10,707 bases of DNA from JAGLWW01 sp964640225 (GCA_964640225.1 CAZXFI010000019.1:1-10707); one strand, 5' to 3'; numbered from the stretch's first letter, positions 1 through 6,342 are shown. Numbers and translations are program-made. The notes: generated by a model from the letters alone, not told the origin.

Positions 1-7
1 CTCCGAA

Positions 8-151
8 GGCTCCAATATGCAACTTACACTCCCTCTTTCTCTTTAGTACCCATATTCAGGCGTTATAAACCTTTTCATTAAAATCAGCTATGGGCTCCTG
101 AACTGCAAGTAAGAACCTCCACAGGGCTCCGCTATGCAACTTAATATCCCT
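8..151. repeat. Imperfect direct repeats in the left intergenic region
   Basis: Two 27-base units, 8-34 and 125-151, share GGCTCC, then TATGCAACTTA, then TCCCT, with differences only at a few positions between these blocks. A third, more diverged unit near 93-120 keeps GGCTCC, TGCAA and a final CCTCC. The whole stretch 1-223 holds no convincing gene on either strand. A minus-strand TATA-like box lies near 63-72, but only tiny reading frames follow it. The function is unknown; a mobile-element end, a non-coding RNA or a remnant of a repeated intergenic family are possible. Confidence 0.5.
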
Positions 152-190
152 TACCCCGATTTTGAAGAGCGGATTGCAAAGTTACTTTGA

Positions 191-200
191 AATTTATTTA
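191..200 (+). promoter_or_regulatory. TATA box of the NYN gene
   Basis: The sequence AATTTATTTA is centred about 27 bases before the ATG at 224. That is the archaeal TATA-to-start spacing expected for a leaderless transcript, and no Shine-Dalgarno sequence precedes the ATG, which agrees. Confidence 0.55.
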
Positions 201-223
201 TCCGTCTGGAACCCAAAATATTC

Positions 224-817
224 ATGAGCAATTATGCAAAGGGGGAGAGGGTTGCCATCTTCATAGACGGCAGCAACTTTTATCACAGCGTCAAGGACAG
301 TTTTAATGTTCATGACACAATCGATGTTGGAGAAAGGGGATTTAGGAAAGTACTTGAATTTCTGCGAAATAAAAGGGTGCTTGTCGGAACGTTCTATTAT
401 AACGCTTCTCTGGACAGGAAATACAATGAAGATGTTTATTGGAAGCAACAGAAGTTCTTTTCCGACCTGAGAAAAATACCCGGCTTAAAGGTTATACTAT
501 GTAAGCTAAGGAAAATAAGAGAAGCCGGAGGAACCAAATATGCGGTCAAGGGCGATGACATAAATATAGCAGTAGACATGGTGAGCATGGCTTACGAGAA
601 TGCTTATGACACCGCAATACTGGTCAGCGGTGACGGCGATTTCGTTCCTGCCATAAAAGTAGTCCAGAAACTTGGCAAGAATGTGGAAAACGCCTATTTC
701 AAGCTAACTAGGTCCGATTATCTCAGGCAGGTTTGCGACTTATCGGTTTCTCTGGACGGTATAATTGACGAATATTTAAAAGAAAATGGCCCAGCGTCGC
801 TCAGGGACAAGCCCTGA
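224..817 (+). CDS. NYN (PIN-like) domain protein, LabA/DUF88 type
   Basis: Predicted metal-dependent RNase-like protein of 197 residues. The NYN signature is clear: a first strand with FIDGSNFY (Asp15), a central KGDDINIAVDMV segment (Asp111/112, Asp118), and SGDGDF (Asp137, Asp139) followed by a GKNVENAYF strand. These acidic residues form the single metal site of PIN/NYN nucleases, so the active site looks intact. The domain occupies nearly the whole protein, which is the usual single-domain LabA-like form. The ATG at 224 is chosen because the TATA box places transcription almost at that codon. The gene stands alone on the plus strand and ends in a hairpin. Substrate and role cannot be read from the sequence; RNA processing or decay is the family expectation. 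Confidence 0.88.
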   Translation: MSNYAKGERVAIFIDGSNFYHSVKDSFNVHDTIDVGERGFRKVLEFLRNKRVLVGTFYYNASLDRKYNEDVYWKQQKFFSDLRKIPGLKVILCKLRKIREAGGTKYAVKGDDINIAVDMVSMAYENAYDTAILVSGDGDFVPAIKVVQKLGKNVENAYFKLTRSDYLRQVCDLSVSLDGIIDEYLKENGPASLRDKP

Positions 818-829
818 AGCAAGGCTGGG
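790..829 (+). terminator. Two-part hairpin across the NYN stop codon
   Basis: CCCAGC (790-795) pairs with GCTGGG (824-829), and inside it CAGGG (802-806) pairs with CCCTG (812-816); GCT (799-801) can also pair with AGC (818-820). The stop codon (815-817) lies in the inner stem. AT-rich sequence follows, but there is no immediate long T run, so it may stabilise the 3' end of the message rather than act as a classic terminator. Confidence 0.4.
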
Positions 830-1030
830 GAGCATATAATTATAATTAAGCCCATAGCTTTATAAAACTTACTTTCGGTTATTTTTACTTATTTTCAGAC
901 AATATATAATTTTAACGAATTTATGTTTTGAAATTCATGATTTTAAGGGGTTAATTGAGAAAATTATTATCATATTTAATGGACTTAAGTACTTCATCCC
1001 AATGAATACCCAATATACATTTTACTCGGA

Positions 1031-1954
1031 TTGATTACATTAATCGATTTCTTCACAAAAAAGCCATTTGAACATAGAGTTGCCGAATATATGAAAAAAA
1101 CCGAACCTCTTATCGTGGAACAAAGGGAATATATCAACAAAGAAAGAGAAGAAAACAAAGAAAAAGAAAGAATCGTAAAAGAGTTGATAAATGAAGGTTT
1201 AATTTCCGAAGGAGAAATATACAAAAGAATAATGTCCAAAAGAATATTTTTCGTATTTACTTGGCAGCATAATCCTCCAAAGTTGGTTCAGGAAAAATAC
1301 AAACAAATTTATAAGGGTATGAGTACTCAACCAGTAATAGATTTATTAGGCGATTTAGGATTTTCAAGACCGGGTCCAAACCAAAACTTTTTTGTTATAC
1401 CGGAAGAAGATTTATCAAAAAAATTAAGAAGTGTAAAATCACTAGAAAGATTTATAACAAAAAGATTAAATGAGATATATAATAATATTAATAAAAATTT
1501 AGCCAAAAAATATGATTTTAGAAATAGTTTCATAATCTCAGTTTCTAACATATCCGATTTCTCGGTTAAACACATTTTGTATTCTTCTTTTTCTCCTAGA
1601 TTTAAAGAAATGTTAATAAGAAAAATAAAACCAAAGGCAATTAGAAAAGAAATTGAAAACAAAAGACATAAAATAAAACAATTTGTCTCTAGATTGAGTA
1701 TTGATTTGCTTATTAGAGATTTGCAACCTAAGACAAAGGAAAAAATATTGAATAAAGAAAAATTTATCAAGAAAAAGTTGGGAATAAAATTCTTTACCGA
1801 TTATAGAAAATTTACTCGATATGAAATTAAAAATACACTGAACAAATTCTTAAATTCAAATCAAACTTCTGATATAGCTGATATTATTAAAAATGGTAGT
1901 GAAAACTATTATAATGTACTCAAAGAAATGGGAATAGACCTAGAAGAAGATTAA
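1031..1954 (+). CDS. Orphan lysine-rich protein, function unknown
   Basis: I do not recognise a family. From the TTG at 1031 the product is 307 residues, basic, with no signal peptide or membrane segment. Residues about 25-60 are a charged, probably coiled-coil helix rich in E and K. The rest is mainly helical with many lysines, isoleucines and asparagines, and no cysteine motif. The body is far richer in A+T than the ars and lipoate genes, and its arginine codons are mostly AGA, suggesting a foreign origin. The start is uncertain: TTG 1031 has no ribosome site, an in-frame ATG lies at 1091, and a better-placed ATG at 1002 (TATA-like box 971-980) opens a ten-codon frame that stops at TGA 1032. 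One lost base would explain this. The next gene downstream is a broken HNH gene. Confidence 0.55.
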   Translation: MITLIDFFTKKPFEHRVAEYMKKTEPLIVEQREYINKEREENKEKERIVKELINEGLISEGEIYKRIMSKRIFFVFTWQHNPPKLVQEKYKQIYKGMSTQPVIDLLGDLGFSRPGPNQNFFVIPEEDLSKKLRSVKSLERFITKRLNEIYNNINKNLAKKYDFRNSFIISVSNISDFSVKHILYSSFSPRFKEMLIRKIKPKAIRKEIENKRHKIKQFVSRLSIDLLIRDLQPKTKEKILNKEKFIKKKLGIKFFTDYRKFTRYEIKNTLNKFLNSNQTSDIADIIKNGSENYYNVLKEMGIDLEED

Positions 1955-1971
1955 TTAAATTCGATATTTTA

Positions 1972-1980
1972 ATTTTTAAA
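1972..1980 (+). promoter_or_regulatory. TATA-like box of the HNH remnant
   Basis: TTTTTAAAG is centred about 27 bases before the ATG at 2003, the spacing of a leaderless archaeal promoter. It supports ATG 2003 as the original start of the broken HNH gene. Confidence 0.35.
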
Positions 1981-2002
1981 GATTAATGTCCTAAATTATA
2001 TT

Positions 2003-2214
2003 ATGGCATATGATTTGATTTGGGAGAAACTTCTAGAAAGAGGAAGCCTGTTAGAACTTCAGACAGAAAACATCTTCTGAAATACCAGAATGGAAAATGC
2101 TGGAAATGCAAAAAATCATTCAAAACTATGAAAGTTAGAGCAGTATTACATCATAATTATCAGCACAGTAAACATGGCAGCGTGTATCTTATTCATTTTT
2201 TTCACCCTCTTTAA
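2003..2214 (+). pseudogene. HNH endonuclease gene, frameshifted and truncated
   Basis: An ATG at 2003 reads MAYDLIWEKL and soon stops, while the second frame (from about 2020) reads KRKPVRTSDRKHLLKYQ, then a CWKCKK zinc knuckle, then a VLHH motif. CxxC followed by a His-His at the first strand of the beta-beta-alpha metal fold is characteristic of small archaeal HNH proteins. One missing base near 2027-2033 joins the two frames. The second half, which should carry the catalytic Asn/His helix and the second CxxC, is absent: after HHNYQHSKH the reading frame is unrelated and stops at 2214. The gene is therefore very likely dead. It lies at the end of the AT-rich stretch together with the orphan gene at 1031-1954. 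Confidence 0.6.
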
Positions 2215-2295
2215 CACATGAGCCAAGACAGCAGGATGACCCCGCTAATATTATTTTCTTTGCTTGATAAACTTAAAAAACTTGCCGGAAACAAT

Positions 2296-2321
2296 AAAAA
2301 ATCACCGGAATGCGTTTCCGG
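2296..2321 (-). terminator. Terminator of the ars-like operon
   Basis: On the minus strand a perfect six-pair stem (CCGGAA 2321-2316 with TTCCGG 2310-2305, five-base loop) starts three bases after the permease stop codon and is followed by TTTTTT at 2301-2296. This hairpin plus T run marks the 3' end of the operon. Confidence 0.7.
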
Positions 2322-2323
2322 AT

Positions 2324-3430
2324 TCAAAGCATCCCAAAGACCAGGCCGGCCGCCGTTGAGTAGATGACAACAAGCAATGCGTATGTGGCTGTTTTCTTGT
2401 TTCCCAGGACCCTTCTTATCACAAGTAGGTTCGGCAGGCTGAGGCTGGGTCCCGCCAAAAGCAATGCCAGAGCAGGTCCGGAATGCATGCCCTTGGCAAT
2501 CAGCGCCTGAAGTATCGGTATCTCCGTGAGCGTGGAGAAGTACATGAAAGCGCCGAATACGGAGGCAACCAGGTTGCCGAAAACGGTGTTGCTTCCGACA
2601 GAGCCTTCAATCAATTCCTGCGGAAGAATGGGCATTATGAAACCGGCAACAAAAACTCCGATGAACAGGTATGGTATCAGCAGCTTTGAGAAGTTCCACG
2701 TCTCCCTGAGCCATTCCTTTGAAGTATCCCTCTGGATTTTTGTCAGAGCAATTGCGGCGGTCAGAAGGGCGAAGAATCCCATCATCCCGTATTTGAGGAC
2801 AGCGCCTATCTGAAGCCCGTTCACCACCAGAATCATTACCATTGATGCGAAGAACAGAAGAAGCACCTTTCCGGAAACTTCAGTTTCTTTGCTCTTCTGG
2901 ACAAACAGTTCCCCCTTTCCCTGCTTCTCCCTGAAAATAAATGCCATAGTTATGCCCACTACAATCGAAAGCAGGATAGCGGAGAGCATCCTTGCCAGCC
3001 CGATTTCATAGCCGAGGACGCTGAATGTAAGGAATATGGCCGCCACATTTATTGCGGGGCCTGAAAAAAGGAAGGTTACCGAGGGGCCCAATCCCGCACC
3101 CCTTTGCCTGATGCCGGCGAACAGGGGCAGTATGGTACACGAGCAGACGGCAAGGACGGCTCCGGAAACCGATGCTATGGAATAGGAGACCCATTTCTTC
3201 GCGTCCCTTCCGAGATATTTCAGCACGGCTTCCTTCTTAACAAAAACGCTTATGGCTCCCGCTATGAAGAAAGCCGGTAAAAGGCAGGTGAGTACGTGCT
3301 GTTGCGCGTATTCGTGCAGGAGCTGGAAACCGCTTATTATGGCGCCATTGACTGCTTCACTCCCGACCGGCATGAAGTACAACAACAGGAACACGGCTAC
3401 GATTGTCAAAAAGGCGTTCTTGTCTTTCAT
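2324..3430 (-). CDS. ArsP/DUF318-family permease
   Basis: Polytopic membrane protein of 368 residues with about eight to ten hydrophobic segments. It carries the family hallmark near residues 94-130: a CSC pair (Cys96, Cys98) leading into ILPLFAGI, RGAGLG, and FLFSGPAINV. DUF318 (ArsP_1) members export metals or metalloids; the characterised ArsP proteins export trivalent organoarsenicals. The second half repeats the helix pattern with GPSLSLPNLLVI near the C-terminus. It is the last gene of the operon, starting five bases after the thioredoxin stop with only a weak ribosome site, so it is probably translationally coupled. The preceding redox proteins suggest the exported species is first reduced. 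Another thiophilic metal is possible as substrate; family assignment is firm, the ion is not. Confidence 0.85.
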   Translation of the reverse strand: MKDKNAFLTIVAVFLLLYFMPVGSEAVNGAIISGFQLLHEYAQQHVLTCLLPAFFIAGAISVFVKKEAVLKYLGRDAKKWVSYSIASVSGAVLAVCSCTILPLFAGIRQRGAGLGPSVTFLFSGPAINVAAIFLTFSVLGYEIGLARMLSAILLSIVVGITMAFIFREKQGKGELFVQKSKETEVSGKVLLLFFASMVMILVVNGLQIGAVLKYGMMGFFALLTAAIALTKIQRDTSKEWLRETWNFSKLLIPYLFIGVFVAGFIMPILPQELIEGSVGSNTVFGNLVASVFGAFMYFSTLTEIPILQALIAKGMHSGPALALLLAGPSLSLPNLLVIRRVLGNKKTATYALLVVIYSTAAGLVFGML

Positions 3431-3434
3431 GCAA

Positions 3435-3674
3435 TCACTTGGAACTTTTCTTTATTATTTTTAGCAGCTCTTCGTCGCTCGGCATGCCCACGTGAACGGG
3501 TTCCCCGTCTATCAGCAGGGCGGGGCTTCCCATTATCCCCCTTTTCACGAGTTCATTCACATCCTTGACGTATTCTATCTCTGCATTTATCTTCCCGCTT
3601 TCCTTCAGCTTCTTTACCTTGTTGTAAAGCGCTTCGCAGGTCGGGCATCCCGAACCGATTATTTTTACTTTCAT
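3435..3674 (-). CDS. Small MTH895/TM0996-type thioredoxin
   Basis: A 79-residue cytoplasmic thioredoxin-fold protein, the minimal size for the Thioredoxin_3 family. It has the redox centre GCPTC (Cys10, Cys13) after the first strand and the cis-proline segment MGSPAL (Pro51) facing it, then an IDGE turn and a short last helix. There is no signal peptide. A strong ribosome site, GGAGGT at 3688-3683, sits 8 bases before the ATG and overlaps the stop codon of the ferredoxin gene. Genes of this family are often adjacent to DUF318 permeases and ArsR regulators, which is also the case here. The likely role is handing electrons or a thiol-bound metal(loid) to the efflux machinery. Confidence 0.85.
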   Translation of the reverse strand: MKVKIIGSGCPTCEALYNKVKKLKESGKINAEIEYVKDVNELVKRGIMGSPALLIDGEPVHVGMPSDEELLKIIKKSSK

Positions 3675-3680
3675 ATTGGG

Positions 3681-4031
3681 TTACCTCCTTTTTTCCAATT
3701 CAGATCTTTTCATCTTCAATTTCTTTTTTACTTTCGGAAGAATTTTATTTTCCTTGACTATGTTTTGAGCTTTCTCACGTGTCTTGTCATTTTTTGCAAA
3801 ACTTATTGCTTTTGCCGGACAAAGGTTTGAGCAAGTCTGGCATCCTACCAAACAATTATTTGGGTTGACTGCCTTGGACTTGTTTTTTTCATAATCAAAT
3901 CTGTACACACCTCTTCCGCAGGTCATGAAACACAAGCCGCAGCCAGTGCATTTTTCCTCGTCTATTTCCGGATGCCAATCGATTTTATCCCTATCAATTC
4001 CTTGCCACTTTGAAAACTTATCTTCCATCAT
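3681..4031 (-). CDS. Di-cluster 4Fe-4S ferredoxin-like protein
   Basis: 116 residues, cytoplasmic, with two predicted 4Fe-4S clusters. The first site is CTGCGLC plus Cys38 (Cys28, 31, 34, 38). The second is CLVGCQTC plus CP (Cys60, 64, 67, 71), in which an extra residue separates the first two cysteines (CxxxCxxCxxxCP). The N-terminal DWHPEIDEEKC lead-in is typical of the ferredoxin form found beside metal-resistance permeases. The C-terminal about 35 residues are basic and helical and lie outside the clusters. Two adjacent ATGs (4031 and 4028) occur; GAGGTG at 4039-4034 gives better spacing to 4028. The site overlaps the stop of the permease gene upstream. The likely role is electron supply to the thioredoxin-like or ArsF-like partners. 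Confidence 0.85.
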   Translation of the reverse strand: MMEDKFSKWQGIDRDKIDWHPEIDEEKCTGCGLCFMTCGRGVYRFDYEKNKSKAVNPNNCLVGCQTCSNLCPAKAISFAKNDKTREKAQNIVKENKILPKVKKKLKMKRSELEKRR

Positions 4032-4037
4032 ATCACC

Positions 4038-4748
4038 TCATATGAACAATAATACTAGGTAGTATATTCCAACGGCTATGAACACGGCCGACACGATCCT
4101 TCTCATCCATTTGTCTATTACACCGACCTTGTCCATGGCCGGGCCCAGTTTTGAGACGCTAAGACTCAGTATCAGGGAAAATACTATGACAGGCAAGCCC
4201 GTTGCGAAAGCGAAGATGGACGGTATGATTAAAGCGTCCGATGCCACGACCGCAAGAGGCAGGAGCATCCCGAAGAACAGGACTGCGCTGAACGGGCAGA
4301 AAGCCAGGGCGAATAAAGCCCCAAGGGCAAACGACCCGAACATCCCTTTGCTTACCAGGGATTCCTTGAGCCTGTTTATCCCCGTGCTACCGAGGGAAGG
4401 GAATCTTATCTTGCCGCTGAGTAAAACCCCTATGATTATTAAAATAGGTCCGAGTAGAATTTCCCCTCTGCTCTGAAGAACGAATGAAACAGACTGCGTG
4501 TTGATGCCTATCCACACTATCGCCGCGGCTATCCCGACGTAAGTGAGCGTCCTTCCGAGTGTGTAGGAGATTCCGAAGAGAAGTGTCTTTTTGTTCTCGC
4601 CCGCTTTCCTTGAGACGGCGGCGATTGCCGTTATGTTCGTCGCCATGGGGCACGGGCTCATGGCCATCATTAATCCTATGAAAAAAGCCGCCAGCGGTGC
4701 TATGCCGCTCGTACCCATTGCCTCCATGAAAGCCATTATGTCCATCAT
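4038..4748 (-). CDS. ArsG-type / CcdA-DsbD-like membrane protein
   Basis: 236 residues, about six transmembrane helices, no signal peptide. It has the two-fold DsbD/CcdA architecture: helix 1 with SPCPMATN (Cys33) and helix 4 with FCPFSAVLFFG (Cys151), each the start of one three-helix repeat. In CcdA/DsbD such a cysteine pair passes electrons across the membrane. In the ArsG branch, related proteins next to ArsF are described as aromatic arsenical efflux permeases. Position directly after an ArsF-like gene and before a ferredoxin and an ArsP-like permease favours the ArsG reading; electron transfer to the exported ArsF-like protein is the alternative. Tandem ATGs at 4748/4745 follow AGGGGA within the end of the preceding gene, so translation is coupled. 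Confidence 0.8.
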   Translation of the reverse strand: MMDIMAFMEAMGTSGIAPLAAFFIGLMMAMSPCPMATNITAIAAVSRKAGENKKTLLFGISYTLGRTLTYVGIAAAIVWIGINTQSVSFVLQSRGEILLGPILIIIGVLLSGKIRFPSLGSTGINRLKESLVSKGMFGSFALGALFALAFCPFSAVLFFGMLLPLAVVASDALIIPSIFAFATGLPVIVFSLILSLSVSKLGPAMDKVGVIDKWMRRIVSAVFIAVGIYYLVLLFI

Positions 4749-4749
4749 A

Positions 4750-5220
4750 CTATCCCCTGAGTTTTTCCTCTATCACGCCTTTGATATACTCCCTGCACTT
4801 TTTCATGTCGCTTGTCTTGTACCACACGTTTATATTCTGCTCTTTTGAGAAGCCGCCGTCTTTGTCATAAACGCCTATCCATAGCGAGGAGCCTGTCGCA
4901 CCGTACTTCCTAACAAGGTCCGTGTTTTCTGGCAATTCTCCGTTCACATGGTCAAAAACGACCAGGCCCGATTCCTTTTCCTCCTGAAAATACTCATCAA
5001 TGGCGTCTTCCGCGCACTTGCCCACGTCAATGCAACTCTGGCACTGGTGGTTGCCGTGGAAATGGAACACTTCCACCTTCCCAACTTCCGAAGAGGCCGG
5101 AGCTACAGACATGCCCTGTTCTTGGTTGCTGTCAGCCGAACCGTTTTCATCAGGCCCTTCGCTTACGCAGCCCGAAGAAACCAGAACCGCTATAATAAAG
5201 AAAATAATTATTTTTTTCAT
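4750..5220 (-). CDS. ArsF-like thioredoxin-fold lipoprotein
   Basis: 156 residues. The N-terminus is a lipoprotein signal: a short basic start, a hydrophobic run, and VSSGC with Cys18 as the lipidated residue. An acidic, Ser/Gly-rich linker follows to about residue 45. The domain begins with KVEVFHFHGNHQC and contains a CQSC redox pair (Cys60, Cys63) plus Cys69. Strand VVFDHVNGE, a GATGSSLWIG segment in the cis-proline region (no proline seen) and a C-terminal helix complete a thioredoxin-like fold. This matches the ArsF family, described as a reductase subunit for nitrophenyl/aromatic arsenicals in ArsEFG systems. The start overlaps the arsR stop (ATGA) with GGAGGG upstream, so the two are translated together. 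No ArsE-like gene is recognised, so the electron route probably differs. Confidence 0.72.
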   Translation of the reverse strand: MKKIIIFFIIAVLVSSGCVSEGPDENGSADSNQEQGMSVAPASSEVGKVEVFHFHGNHQCQSCIDVGKCAEDAIDEYFQEEKESGLVVFDHVNGELPENTDLVRKYGATGSSLWIGVYDKDGGFSKEQNINVWYKTSDMKKCREYIKGVIEEKLRG

Positions 5221-5525
5221 TCAATTCCCTCCGTGCAGCAGGACTTTTTCAAAACCCCGCCTTTTACGCATCCTAGCGCCTTGAAAATATCACATATGAT
5301 GCGGTTGTCAATCCGGTAAAAAATCTTCTTCCCGTCACGCCTTGACGCAAGGATGCCCCAGTTTTCCAGCTTGCCCAGTTGTATGGATACCGTTGACTGG
5401 GTTCTTTTTACATGCGGGTATATCTCGCATACGCATTTCTCCCCGTTTAGAAGCAATTCAACTATTTTTAACCGAGTTTCATCGCACAATGCCTTGAATA
5501 TTTTCAATATTTCCTTTTCATTCAT
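5217..5525 (-). CDS. arsR: ArsR-family metalloid-responsive repressor
   Basis: First gene of the operon: 102 residues from ATG 5525, with GGGTG a few bases upstream. TTG 5537 and GTG 5531 are in-frame alternatives that would add two to four residues. It is a winged-helix repressor with FKALCDETRLKIVELLL (helices 1-2), KCVCEI at helix 3, then the recognition segment TQSTVSIQLGKLENWGIL and wing SRRDGKKIFYRI. Cys31 and Cys33 of KCVCEI match the As(III)/Sb(III) site of classical ArsR (ELCVCDL). A C-terminal Cys86, plus the Cys96-Cys97 pair, offers further thiol ligands. Binding of the metalloid should release it from the palindrome at 5555-5574 and switch on the unit. Confidence 0.9.
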   Translation of the reverse strand: MNEKEILKIFKALCDETRLKIVELLLNGEKCVCEIYPHVKRTQSTVSIQLGKLENWGILASRRDGKKIFYRIDNRIICDIFKALGCVKGGVLKKSCCTEGIE

Positions 5526-5554
5526 TTTCACACCCAAATTCAGTTCTATTTGAT

Positions 5555-5574
5555 ATATTGATACCTATCAATAT
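5555..5574 (-). promoter_or_regulatory. arsR operator (perfect palindrome)
   Basis: ATATTGATA (5555-5563), two bases, then TATCAATAT (5566-5574): a perfect 9+2+9 inverted repeat. Its right half overlaps the TATA box of the arsR promoter, so a bound dimeric repressor would block TBP or polymerase. This is the natural site for the adjacent ArsR. Confidence 0.72.
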
Positions 5575-5578
5575 TTAA
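5571..5578 (-). promoter_or_regulatory. TATA box of the arsR operon
   Basis: On the minus strand TTTAAATAT (within 5579-5570) lies about 50 bases before ATG 5525, which predicts a start near 5549 and a leader of about 24 bases carrying the GGGTG ribosome site. It overlaps the palindromic operator. Confidence 0.5.
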
Positions 5579-5579
5579 A

Positions 5580-5772
5580 CTTTTTGGTTTTGGTTAATTT
5601 TCATACAAAAAGTTGTAAAGCTCCATATTTCTCCCGACAGAACATAAGGCAAAGTTCAAGGCGAATGTCCCAATTTAGAGGCTTTTTCCAATATGGTTAC
5701 CTCTGCATCGTTGTTCAATTCGAAAACGCGGGATGGCACCACGTTGCCGGCAATCATTACTTCTATAAACCT
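5580..5772 (-). pseudogene. N-terminal remnant of an FAD/NAD disulfide oxidoreductase
   Basis: Read on the minus strand, the frame through ATG 5757 gives IEVMIAGNVV, then NNDAEVTILEKASKLGHSP, a TGA (5658-5656), then TLPYVLSGEI. This matches the start of CoA-disulfide reductase/NADH-oxidase flavoproteins: the first beta-alpha-beta (normally GGxAAG), an acidic DAEVTILEK strand, and an SxxPCxLPYxLSGEI segment. The TGA stands exactly where those enzymes have their redox-active cysteine. The match fades near 5600 and the rest of the about 450-residue enzyme is missing; the arsR promoter follows. The Rossmann glycines are also partly lost. I read it as a truncated pseudogene lying directly after the Dsb-like gene, with which its frame slightly overlaps. 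Confidence 0.55.
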
Positions 5773-6245
5773 CAGCTTATTTTGTCCGCCGGATTTACGC
5801 AGTCGTTTGCTATGCATTGCTTTATTTTGTTTTCTATATCTGCTCCTGTTGTTTCGTCGCTTCCGTATCCAACAATAGGTTCAAAATCCCCGATGAATGT
5901 TGTCGGAACTCCGCGTGCCTGAATCCCATAAGCTTGCGCAACTTCCTGGAATATTTTTACATTGTCTGGATTTTTCCAGGTTTCAAAGGACTTTACTTCC
6001 AGCTCGGGATATTTCTGCTCCAGCTCTTCCAGGAACGGCTTTTCATGCTCGCAGTGCGGGCATCCGTCGCCCCAGAAAAAGTAAACAACGACCTTTTCGG
6101 GGTTATCTTCCAGGTCTCTTATGGCGTTTCCTGTCGGACTTGTGTCTTCACTCTCAGAGCCGTTTTCACCGGCTCCTATGCAACCCGAAACAAACACTAC
6201 AAAAGATAGCAATAACACAACAGCCAGTGTTGCTTTATTTTTCAT
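5772..6245 (-). CDS. Secreted thioredoxin-like (Dsb-type) lipoprotein
   Basis: 157 residues. The signal peptide ends in a lipobox, FVSGC (Cys22), so it should be anchored outside the membrane, followed by an acidic Gly/Ser linker to about residue 48. The thioredoxin domain starts VVVYFFWGDGCPHC (Cys62, Cys65), continues with an FLEELEQKY helix, and has the cis-proline loop GVPTTFIG (Pro114). Two further cysteines near the end (144, 149) could form a structural disulfide. CPHC is the DsbA-type active site, favouring oxidase or isomerase activity, but the small domain lacks the full DsbA helical insertion. AGGAGGTT lies 8-9 bases before ATG 6245. It is a close paralogue of the product of 9103-9588. 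Confidence 0.82.
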   Translation of the reverse strand: MKNKATLAVVLLLSFVVFVSGCIGAGENGSESEDTSPTGNAIRDLEDNPEKVVVYFFWGDGCPHCEHEKPFLEELEQKYPELEVKSFETWKNPDNVKIFQEVAQAYGIQARGVPTTFIGDFEPIVGYGSDETTGADIENKIKQCIANDCVNPADKIS

Positions 6246-6342
6246 GTAAATTCAACCTCCTTTGGTTTTGAGTTTCGATACGGACTTTTCCCGTCAATTC
6301 TTGCCAGGAATACATACCGATTGTTTCTATAGAAAGTAACAC

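Noticed and set aside
86..859. An 11-base inverted repeat, AGCTATGGGCT (86-96) and AGCCCATAGCT (849-859), flanking the NYN gene, as possible mobile-element ends.
   Set aside because: Exact 11-mers of this kind are expected by chance many times in 10 kb, the match does not extend, and no transposase or target duplication is seen.
3492..3830. Plus-strand reading frames opposite the thioredoxin and ferredoxin genes.
   Set aside because: The minus-strand genes have definite cysteine motifs and ribosome sites; the plus-strand frames are Phe/Tyr-rich shadows.
5656..5658. Selenocysteine at the TGA of the flavoprotein remnant as a functional selenoprotein.
   Set aside because: The remaining enzyme is missing and no SECIS-like hairpin is apparent downstream; a dead gene is simpler, though recorded as a finding to test.
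6246..6316. A 26-codon frame in the leader of the first Dsb-like gene (ATG near 6316) as a regulatory leader peptide.
   Set aside because: It has no ribosome site, overlaps the gene start out of frame and shows no codon pattern that would suggest attenuation.
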